From NCBI GenBank assembly GCA_016874715.1, contig VGTK01000026.1:1-40000 (forward strand): a stretch of DNA of 40,000 bases. Reading direction: 5' to 3'. The notes under the pieces were generated by a model. It had not been told where the DNA came from and did no database searches. It was given only the letters and a program-made list of their open reading frames with translations. The stretch is from Deltaproteobacteria bacterium. GTDB lineage: Bacteria; Desulfobacterota; Binatia; UBA12015. Below, piece after piece: positions 33,226-40,000 of this stretch. A program made the translations under genes and the position numbers. Numbering within the stretch: position 1 is the stretch's first letter; every line of letters begins with the position of its first letter.

Positions 33226-36200
33226 TCAGTGAAAATCGTGTGAGGTGGGGGTCGGACCGGGCGAGAATCCCCAGATTTTCGCGACGTTCAGATGAACGAC
33301 GCCATCTTTGCGCTGTACCACCCCCTCGAGCACGAGCAGCGCCGCAGTGTGCAGCAGGAGGCGAAACTCGGCGAACCGGTCGGGCATGACGACCGCATTG
33401 CCCGTCCCGGTCTCGTCCTCGAGCGTGAGAAAGCAGATGCCCTTCGCGGTGCCGGGACGCTGCCGGACGATGACGAGACCGGCCGTACGCAACCGGAGCC
33501 CGTTGGCGGCCTCTCGCAGCCGGGCGAGCGTCACCACGCCGCGCTGACGCAGCATGGTGCGGAAGTGCGCCATCAGGTGCGGTCCAGTCGTCATGCCGCT
33601 CGCCCGATAGTCGGCCAACGTCTCCTCGAGCGCCGACATGGGCCCACCCGGCAACGTGCCGGGGCGTGCATCGACCCCGGCAAACAGCGGCTCACGGCTC
33701 GGCGCCAGGCCACGGACCTGCCAGGCAGCAGCCCGTCTGGATCCGGAGATCGCGCCGAGCGCGCCGAGCTCCGCCAGGGCTGCGAGCTCTCGCTCGAGAA
33801 GCCCGGCACGCGCGGCGAGGTCGCGAGGACCGGTGAAGGGGCGGGCCTTCCGCGCCTGAACGAGTGCGTACCCGGCCTCCCCCCGGAGGCCACGCACGAA
33901 ACGCAGCCCCAGCCGCACCGCTCCTCGCCTGCTGCGCTGCGGGAGCGGCTGCGCGGAATCGCGCCGCTCGATCGTGCAGCGCCAATCCGAACACGCCACG
34001 TCGATGGGCCGGACCGTCACGCCGTGACGCTCGGCATCCTTCACCAGTGTCGCCGGATGATAAAAGCCCATCGGCCAGGCGTTGAGCAGCGCGCACAGGA
34101 ACGCCTCCGGATGGTGCGCCTTCAGGTACGCCGACGCGTACGCGATCAGTGCGAAGCTCGCCGCGTGCGACTCCGGAAAGCCGTACAACGCGAACGAGGT
34201 GATGCTGCGCACGATCTCGTCCGCTGCGCCATCGTCGATCCCATGCGCGGCGAGACCATCGCGCAGCTTCTGCTCGATCGCCCGCATGCGCTGTACGGAG
34301 CGCTTGAAGCCCATCGCCCTGCGCAGCTCCTCGGCTTCGCCGCCCGTGAAGCCCGCGACCGTCATCGCGACTCGCAGCAGCTGCTCCTGGAACAGCGGCA
34401 CGCCCAGCGTACGACGCAGGATCGGCTCGAGCAGCGGGTGCGGATAGCGGACCGGCTCGCGACCGGCGCGGCGGTTCAGATACGGGTGCACCATCTGCCC
34501 GACGATCGGCCCAGGCCGGATGATCGCCACCTCGACCACGAGGTCGTAGAACGTCCTCGGCTTCAGGCGCGGCAGGGTCGCCATCTGCGCACGCGACTCG
34601 ATCTGAAACACGCCGACGGTATCGGCTCGCTGGATCATGGCGTAGGTTCGCGCATCGTCCGGGGGCAACCTTGCGAGGTCGATCTCGACGCCGTCGGCCT
34701 CGCGCACGAGCGGGATCGCATCCTCGAGCACCGCCATCATGCCGAGTCCGAGCAGATCGATCTTGATGAGACCCATGTCCGCGCAGTCGTCCTTGTCCCA
34801 CTGCACGACGGATCGACCCGGCATCGCAGCGGGCTCGAGCGGAACGATCTCGTCGAGCCGCCCGGCGGCGACGATCATCCCGCCCGAATGCTGCCCCAGG
34901 TGACGCGGCAGCCCCTGCATCCTCTCCACGCAGTCCAGCAGATGTCGTACGCGGTCAGCAGTGACGTCGACACCAGCCGAGGCGAGTTGTGCCTGGAGCG
35001 CGTCGCTCTGGTCATGGAAGCCATGATGGGCCAGCAGCTTGCTCAGCCGCTCGATCTCGGGCTCGGCGAAGCCCAGAACCTTGCCCGCTTCGCGAAGAGC
35101 GCTGCGAACGCGATAGGTGATCACGTTCGCCGTCATCGCGACGCCGGAGCCGACCGTGCGCGCGTGCTCCGGCGATGCAGCGCCGCTTGGCCCGTAGCGA
35201 CGGTAGACGTACTGGATGACCTCCTCGCGACGGTCGCCCGATGGAAGGTCGAGGTCGATGTCCGGCCATTCACCACGCTCCTCGGAGAGGAAGCGCTCGA
35301 ACAGCAGCTCCATCCCCACCGGGTCGACGGCGGTGATGCCCAGCGCGTAGCAAACTGCGCTGTTGGCAGCGGACCCCCTGCCCTGCACGAGGATGCCACG
35401 CTCGCGGCAGAAGCGGACGATGTCCCAGACGATGAGGAAGTAGCCCGCGAGGTCGAGCTTCTCGATGATCCGCAGCTCGTGCTCGAGCTGCGCCGACACT
35501 CGCCCGGAAAGCACAGCGCCGTACCGTCCGCGGGCGCCCTCGTAGGCGAGCGCGTGCAGGCGGCCGAGCGACGTCTCGCCTGGCGGCAAGGCGACTTCAG
35601 GGAATCGGTAGCCCAGATCCCCGAGTGAGAACTCGCAGCGCTCGGCAACCTCGAGCGTTGCCGAGACGGCCCGTGGTACATCGCGAAATCGGGCCGCCAT
35701 CTCGCGAGGAGACACCACGTGCCGTTCCGCGTTCCGCAGCAGGACACGTCCGGCGACATCGAGCTTCGTTCGCCGCGCGAGACAGCCGAGCACGTCGAGC
35801 ACCGGCTGCTCGCAAGCTCGCGCCATGCGAACGTCACCGCTCGCCACGACGGGCAGACGCAGGCGCGCCGCGACCTCCTGCAAGGCACGCATTCTCCGCT
35901 CGACGTGAGGATCGTTGCCGCGCTGCAGATCGATCCAGAGGTCGCGCCCGAAGATCCCCTGCAGCCGTCTTCCCGTGCGCAGCACGGCGAGATCGTCACG
36001 AGAGCGCAACGCCTCGAGCAACAGGCTCTGCTCTCCACCCGCGAGGCAGAGCAGCCCGCGCGCGTGCTCCTCGAGCTCGTCGAGCAGCGTCACGCTCTGC
36101 CCTTTCGCTGCGCGCGCACGCCCACGCGTGATCAGCTTGCACAGATTCCGATAGCCGGTCCTCGAGGCGGCGAGCAGGAGCACGCGCCCGGCGGGCGACA

Positions 36201-36480
36201 GGTCGCGCTCGTGCGCAATGGACACGTCGGCTCCGACGATCGTCCGTACGCCGGCGGCCTTGCCTGCCTTCCAGAATCGCGGCGCACCGTAGACACCGTC
36301 TCGGTCTGCGAGCGCAAGGGCTTCGTGGCCGGACCGCACCGCGATCTCCATCAGATCTTCCGGGGAGGAAGCGCCCTCGAGAAAGGAGAACGCGCTTCGG
36401 CAGCGAAGCTCGACGTAGGGGACACGATGGGACACGGGCCACGATATTCGCCCTTTCTTCGCCCCGAGACAACCCGGCAC
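33226..36480 (-). CDS. dnaE2: Error-prone DNA polymerase III alpha-type subunit DnaE2
   Basis: A 1084-residue polymerase used in damage-induced mutagenesis. The N-terminal PHP domain (about 20-300) starts YVELRCRSAFSFLEGAS, and the palm has PDIDLDLPSGDRREE with the catalytic aspartates (about 409 and 411) and IKIDLLGLGMM with the third. The GFPESHAASFALIAYASAYL segment is diagnostic for DnaE2, and an OB fold lies near the C-terminus. About 13 residues (roughly 436-448) seem inserted between RRYGPSGAA and MTANVITYR compared with typical members. The start is uncertain: the conserved region begins near residue 20. Its usual partners imuA and imuB are not adjacent, and no LexA box was seen before it. 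Confidence 0.95.
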   Translation of the reverse strand: MPGCLGAKKGRISWPVSHRVPYVELRCRSAFSFLEGASSPEDLMEIAVRSGHEALALADRDGVYGAPRFWKAGKAAGVRTIVGADVSIAHERDLSPAGRVLLLAASRTGYRNLCKLITRGRARAAKGQSVTLLDELEEHARGLLCLAGGEQSLLLEALRSRDDLAVLRTGRRLQGIFGRDLWIDLQRGNDPHVERRMRALQEVAARLRLPVVASGDVRMARACEQPVLDVLGCLARRTKLDVAGRVLLRNAERHVVSPREMAARFRDVPRAVSATLEVAERCEFSLGDLGYRFPEVALPPGETSLGRLHALAYEGARGRYGAVLSGRVSAQLEHELRIIEKLDLAGYFLIVWDIVRFCRERGILVQGRGSAANSAVCYALGITAVDPVGMELLFERFLSEERGEWPDIDLDLPSGDRREEVIQYVYRRYGPSGAASPEHARTVGSGVAMTANVITYRVRSALREAGKVLGFAEPEIERLSKLLAHHGFHDQSDALQAQLASAGVDVTADRVRHLLDCVERMQGLPRHLGQHSGGMIVAAGRLDEIVPLEPAAMPGRSVVQWDKDDCADMGLIKIDLLGLGMMAVLEDAIPLVREADGVEIDLARLPPDDARTYAMIQRADTVGVFQIESRAQMATLPRLKPRTFYDLVVEVAIIRPGPIVGQMVHPYLNRRAGREPVRYPHPLLEPILRRTLGVPLFQEQLLRVAMTVAGFTGGEAEELRRAMGFKRSVQRMRAIEQKLRDGLAAHGIDDGAADEIVRSITSFALYGFPESHAASFALIAYASAYLKAHHPEAFLCALLNAWPMGFYHPATLVKDAERHGVTVRPIDVACSDWRCTIERRDSAQPLPQRSRRGAVRLGLRFVRGLRGEAGYALVQARKARPFTGPRDLAARAGLLERELAALAELGALGAISGSRRAAAWQVRGLAPSREPLFAGVDARPGTLPGGPMSALEETLADYRASGMTTGPHLMAHFRTMLRQRGVVTLARLREAANGLRLRTAGLVIVRQRPGTAKGICFLTLEDETGTGNAVVMPDRFAEFRLLLHTAALLVLEGVVQRKDGVVHLNVAKIWGFSPGPTPTSHDFH

Positions 36481-36568
36481 CTCACGGGGAGGCCGGCAAC
36501 TCCACTCGCTCCGCGCGACCCCCCGCGCCCGCTTGCGCCGAGCAGCCGTCGGGCCTTAGCTCGCAGCC

Positions 36569-37999
36569 ATGTCGCAGCTTCACCGTATGGGAGTCGCCGA
36601 TCTCGCAAGGCTCGTCTCCTCGCGGCAGGTGTCCCCCACCGAGCTGGTGGAGCATTTCCTCCGGCGCATCGAGCGCCTCGACCCACATCTCAACGCGTTC
36701 ACCACCGTCGCGCGGGAACAGGCACTTGCCACCGCACGATCCCTCACCGACGAGCTCGCACGAGGCAGATGGCGCGGCCCACTGCACGGCATCCCCGTCG
36801 GGATCAAGGACATCACCGACACCGCGGGAATCCGGACCACGTACGGATCCAGACTCTTCGCCAGCCACGTTCCGGCGACCGACGCCGAGCCGGTGTCGCG
36901 CCTGCGCGCCGCCGGAGCCGTCGTCGTCGGCAAGACCGCCACGCACGAGTTCGCCTTCGGGACCACCACCAGCAACCCGCACTTCGGCCCGACCCGCAAC
37001 CCCTGGCGGACGGATCACGTCCCGGGTGGATCGAGCGGCGGCGCGGGTGCGGCCGTCGCCGCCGGCCTGGTACCTCTCTCGACCGGATCGGACACGGGCG
37101 GATCGATTCGCATTCCCGCCGCGGCGTGCGGCTGCGTCGGCCTCAAACCGACACACGGCCGAGTGAGCCTCCGCGGCACCTACCCGCTCGCCCCGAGTCT
37201 CGACCATGTCGGACCGCTCGGGAAGAGCACGGCCGATTGCGCCCTCGTGCTGCAAGAGCTCGCCGGCTTCGATCCCGCCGACCCGTGGTCCCGACGTTTT
37301 CCCGGAAGCGACTTCCTCGGCGGGCTCGAGGTGCCGCTGCGCGGCGTGCGGCTCGGAGTCGACCGTTCCCATCGGCCGGTGCCGGTCGCGAACGATGCGC
37401 TCGCGGCCCTCGACCGCGCGCTGACGGCCGCGTGCGATCTGGGAGCCGAGGTCGTCGAGGTATCGCTACCCGATGCAGGCGAGATCACGCTCGCGGCGAG
37501 CGTCATCCTGCTCGCGGAGTCACACGCGCAGCATCGCGACCAGATCGCTGCGCACCGTGCGGAGTACGGTGCCGATGTCCGCGCCCAGCTCGACGCTAGC
37601 GCCGCCGTCGACGCGCGAAGCCTCGTGCACGCGCTCCACACGCGCGAGCGCGTGACGCGCGAGGTCGAGCGGCTGTTCGAAGCCGGCATCGACGGATTTC
37701 TGACGCCGACGATGGCGGTGACGGCGCCACGGATCGGTGCCACCACCGTGAGCGCAGGCGAAGCCTCCGTTCCCGTGGGCCTGGCGATGGCGTCGTTCAC
37801 GCTGCTCGCGGATCTCACGCGCATGCCCGCCGTCGCCATCCCGACCGGCCTCGCCCCCGACGGACTGCCGACCTCCGTGCAGATCACCGGCCCCGCAGCC
37901 GACGAAGCGCTCGTACTGCGGGTGGGGCATGCCCTCGAGAATGCGATCTGGCCCGCAAAGCTGCGCCACCCTCGTGATCTCGGCGAGGACGACGACTGA
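36569..37999 (+). CDS. Amidase-signature family hydrolase
   Basis: A 476-residue amidase-signature protein related to GatA. The Ser-cis-Ser-Lys triad is complete: Lys80 ([10 protein letters not shown]), Ser155 ([14 protein letters not shown]) and Ser179 ([13 protein letters not shown]). It keeps the glycine-rich signature but GatB and GatC are not adjacent, and its divergence near the C-terminus suggests a free amidase rather than the tRNA amidotransferase subunit. The substrate is unknown. No membrane segment or signal peptide. It is divergent from dnaE2 across 88 bp and no clear ribosome binding site is seen before the ATG. Confidence 0.93.
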   Translation: MSQLHRMGVADLARLVSSRQVSPTELVEHFLRRIERLDPHLNAFTTVAREQALATARSLTDELARGRWRGPLHGIPVGIKDITDTAGIRTTYGSRLFASHVPATDAEPVSRLRAAGAVVVGKTATHEFAFGTTTSNPHFGPTRNPWRTDHVPGGSSGGAGAAVAAGLVPLSTGSDTGGSIRIPAAACGCVGLKPTHGRVSLRGTYPLAPSLDHVGPLGKSTADCALVLQELAGFDPADPWSRRFPGSDFLGGLEVPLRGVRLGVDRSHRPVPVANDALAALDRALTAACDLGAEVVEVSLPDAGEITLAASVILLAESHAQHRDQIAAHRAEYGADVRAQLDASAAVDARSLVHALHTRERVTREVERLFEAGIDGFLTPTMAVTAPRIGATTVSAGEASVPVGLAMASFTLLADLTRMPAVAIPTGLAPDGLPTSVQITGPAADEALVLRVGHALENAIWPAKLRHPRDLGEDDD

Positions 38000-38039
38000 T
38001 CCGATTCGAGATCTGCGCCGTCGATCTCGCCGTGCCTGC

Positions 38040-38603
38040 TCAGGGCGCCGGCGATGGCTCGGGCTGCTTGCTTCTCCCCGTCACCGCGGCGCCGGTGCCC
38101 TCCGCAGGCTTCGCGAGGCCCGCCGGGTCGAGGATCTTGCCCTGCTCGTCTCGGACGCGGATCGTCTTGCCGTCCACGACGAAGGAGCTGGCGACGAGGA
38201 TCGGCCGGTCGCTCTTGAGCATCGCCCCCTCGACCACCACGTGCTCGTCCGCCTTGAGAGACAACCCGAGACGATCGCAGACGTCCTCGGGCGCCACCAG
38301 GACCGTCACCGGCTCCGCGTCCTTGCGCTCCACCAGGAGCCGCACCGGGCCCTTCTTGCCGCGCGACGAGCGCATGATCTTGCCCTCGATGCGCTTCGGC
38401 GGACCGTCGATGGAGACCTTGGGCACCCGCGGTCGCTCCGCCGCAGAGCTGCCGGCCTGGTTCTCCTGGGCGCGGACCTCGAACGCACCGAGCGTCGATG
38501 CGAGGACCACGCAGAGCGTGGCTAGAGCGAGGGTTCGCGTCCACGCCGCGGCGCGCGCCGGATTCGAGGTCGTCTGGTCATGCGAACGAACGCTCATCTT
38601 CAT
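38040..38603 (-). CDS. Secreted hypothetical protein
   Basis: A 187-residue protein with a signal peptide (hydrophobic LALATLCVVLASTLGA, cleavage likely after VRA before QENQ). The mature part is mostly beta, with an IEGKIMRSSRGKKGPVRLLV strand pair and a DEHVVVEGAMLKSDRPILVA segment that suggest a small OB-like fold, and the C-terminus is Pro/Ala-rich. I do not recognise a family with known function. The ATG at 38603 overlaps the stop codon of the MBL-fold gene (ATGA) and GGGAGAG precedes it, so translation is coupled. Its role is unknown. Confidence 0.75.
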   Translation of the reverse strand: MKMSVRSHDQTTSNPARAAAWTRTLALATLCVVLASTLGAFEVRAQENQAGSSAAERPRVPKVSIDGPPKRIEGKIMRSSRGKKGPVRLLVERKDAEPVTVLVAPEDVCDRLGLSLKADEHVVVEGAMLKSDRPILVASSFVVDGKTIRVRDEQGKILDPAGLAKPAEGTGAAVTGRSKQPEPSPAP

Positions 38604-39340
38604 CTCTCCCCGATCGTGCCGGCCGGTCCCCCGACGGCAAGTCCCAAGAATCGCCGAATCCGGTCCGGCGCGTCGCCCAGGATCGCCGGGCCATGGCTCG
38701 GTGCAACGTCCCTGCAGCCGAGCTCGGCCAGGCGCGCGAGCGACGCGGCTGCGCCGGAGCGATTCGACGTCATGCCCGGAACGGGGTCGAAACCGATGGA
38801 GCCGTTCACGTTGAACAGCGCGTCGGCGCACAGCAGCACCGCGTCGGCTTCGTGCCACAACGCGATCTGGCCGGGCGTATGACCCGAAACTCCGACGACT
38901 CGCAGTCCGCAAACGACGTCCTCGGCATCGACCGTGCGATCGACGCGCACCGGCTCCACACGCCGCGCCTGGGTCCAGTGATTGAGCGACAGCACGAGCC
39001 GCGGGAGAATTCCGCACGCAGCGTGCGCCAGCGAACGGCCCTCGATGAAGGGCTTCTCCACGGCGGACGCGAGAACCTGCGCCCCAGAGTGTCGTGCCAG
39101 GAACGCGGCGCCACCGATGTGATCGACATGTGCATGCGTCAGCACGATGTGCGTGATCCGGTTCGGCTGCGGCAATGACTCCGCCGCCGTGAGGATCGCG
39201 TAGTGCCAGCCAGGGAACCCGGCGTCCACCAGCAGTAGACCCCCGTCGTGGCGAACGAGGAAGGCCGCGACCTGAAACCGGCCGTGCAGATCGATCGCGG
39301 CGATGTGCCGACTGATGGGCCGCAGTCGCGCGACGGGCAT
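38600..39340 (-). CDS. Metallo-beta-lactamase-fold hydrolase
   Basis: A 246-residue zinc hydrolase of the MBL fold. The zinc motif THAHVDHIGG (His69, His71, Asp73, His74) is complete, and later GVSGHTPGQIALW, LLCADALFN and APSHGPAI supply the other ligands. This is the general architecture of glyoxalase II-like and lactonase-like members and does not settle the substrate. The ATG at 39340 was preferred to an upstream TTG at 39376. It lies 46 nt after a receiver protein gene. Confidence 0.9.
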   Translation of the reverse strand: MPVARLRPISRHIAAIDLHGRFQVAAFLVRHDGGLLLVDAGFPGWHYAILTAAESLPQPNRITHIVLTHAHVDHIGGAAFLARHSGAQVLASAVEKPFIEGRSLAHAACGILPRLVLSLNHWTQARRVEPVRVDRTVDAEDVVCGLRVVGVSGHTPGQIALWHEADAVLLCADALFNVNGSIGFDPVPGMTSNRSGAAASLARLAELGCRDVAPSHGPAILGDAPDRIRRFLGLAVGGPAGTIGER

Positions 39341-39386
39341 CGGGGGAGAGATAGTGCTCAGCGACGCCCGCGGCAACCGCGCGGTG

Positions 39387-39791
39387 TCAACGATCCGGCG
39401 GCGGGCGGCGCGACACCGCGGCCAGCGTCTGCGCGACGACGTCGCACAGCGCCGCCGGCGGGCACGGCTTCGTCAGATAGCGAGCACAACCGGCAGCCAG
39501 AGCCCGCTGCTGGACCGCCTCCTGCGTCAGAGCGCTCAGCGCCACGACGGGGACTGTCGCGAGGATCGGGGTCGCCTTCAGCTGACGCGCGACCTCGACG
39601 CCGTCCATGCCGGGAAGAGTCATGTCGAGAAGAACCAGGTCAGGAACGAGGCGCGAAGCGACGTCGAGGGCCTCCGGGCCGTCACCGGCCTCGCACACGG
39701 TATACCCCCCACGCCGCAGCGCACCAGCGACGAGGCCACGGATCTCACGGTCGTCGTCGACCACGAGGACCCTCTGCTCTCGCATCGTCAT
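39387..39791 (-). CDS. Single-domain response regulator
   Basis: A 134-residue stand-alone receiver. It has Asp12-Asp13 (VVDDDREIRG), phospho-acceptor Asp56 (LVLLDMTLPGMDG), Ser86 (VVALSAL) and Lys108 (YLTKPCPP), so all residues for phosphorylation are present. There is no output domain, so it would work through protein contact. GGGAGG precedes the ATG at 39791. Three minus-strand genes (this one, the MBL hydrolase and the secreted protein) form a likely operon. No kinase is adjacent in the window. Confidence 0.92.
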   Translation of the reverse strand: MTMREQRVLVVDDDREIRGLVAGALRRGGYTVCEAGDGPEALDVASRLVPDLVLLDMTLPGMDGVEVARQLKATPILATVPVVALSALTQEAVQQRALAAGCARYLTKPCPPAALCDVVAQTLAAVSRRPPPDR

Positions 39792-40000
39792 GTGCCCCTC
39801 CCAGCATTCCCCCGACGGCTCGCACCGCGCGTTCCGAGCAACCCGGCCGGCTCCCCCCACAGGCTCCGACCGCTCGGATCGAATGGACGACACATCCGCG
39901 GAGCAATCCACATGCCTCCAACAGGCCGTAGCCGTAGCGCGATCCGGCTTCCGCGCTCTCGCATCCTTGCAAGAAAATCCCGGAGGTTGCGCGAGTGCCC

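Noticed and set aside
33292..35628. Open frame of 778 codons on the plus strand inside dnaE2
   Set aside because: It is antisense to a clear DnaE2 with full catalytic motifs, has low-complexity composition and no family features.
1..40000. Search for CRISPR arrays, insertion sequences, integrases, attachment sites, toxin-antitoxin or defence genes
   Set aside because: No direct-repeat arrays, transposase motifs, terminal inverted repeats or defence-type domains were seen. The four tRNA genes show no duplicated 3' ends that would mark integration.

Overview
High-GC Gram-negative chromosomal segment with no insertion sequences, phage genes or CRISPR arrays. The bacterial housekeeping genes, a complete Mla outer-membrane lipid-transport operon, several sigma-54 regulators and a coenzyme F420 biosynthesis cluster suggest a deltaproteobacteria-like lineage (Myxococcota, Desulfobacterota or Binatota style). 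The exact phylum is inference. Many genes start with GTG, and long antisense open frames are common because of the base composition.

Layout. (1) 1-7414, regulatory block: a truncated sigma-54 response regulator on the minus strand, then on the plus strand a small membrane protein, an unusual protein joining a degenerate sigma-54 AAA+ domain to a histidine kinase, an NtrC-type activator, a receiver-kinase protein with a degenerate ATP site, and a Cys/His-rich unknown protein. (2) 7467-11614: cofG-cofH-cofD-cofE, which make F420 from the deazaflavin precursors to F420-0 and its glutamylated forms. They follow the regulatory genes with gaps of at most 52 nt. A good -24/-12 match (5578-5592), with an inverted repeat about 120 bp upstream, precedes the receiver-kinase gene, so the whole 5611-11614 unit may be one sigma-54 dependent operon. 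(3) 11644-14859, minus strand: tRNA-Pro, pcm, nlpD-like, apt and an FrhB-like F420 oxidoreductase, converging on the cof genes. (4) 15170-15855: a small ORF and an unknown protein. (5) 15947-20722, minus strand: nudix, ychF, tRNA-Val, thrS, rpmI, rplT, ihfA. infC and pheST are missing from the usual arrangement. (6) 20798-21268: a split-barrel flavin/F420-type protein. (7) 21306-25154, minus strand: tRNA-Gln, prs, bL25, pth, bS6, bS18, bL9. (8) 25306-29969, plus strand: inositol monophosphatase, tRNA-Arg and mlaFEDAC. (9) 29982-40000: aldehyde dehydrogenase, a crotonase-fold protein without the hydratase glutamates, a Bfd-like [2Fe-2S] protein with a Fur-like operator, dnaE2, an amidase, and a small operon of a receiver protein, a metallo-beta-lactamase-fold hydrolase and a secreted protein.

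How the genes connect. The F420 theme links four biosynthesis genes with two possible F420 users (FrhB-like and split-barrel). The most unusual part is the set of signalling proteins just upstream. Two of them keep a phospho-acceptor histidine but have lost the ATP-binding N-box asparagine, one of these carries a dead AAA+ enhancer-binding domain, and both sit beside an intact NtrC-type activator and a candidate sigma-54 promoter.
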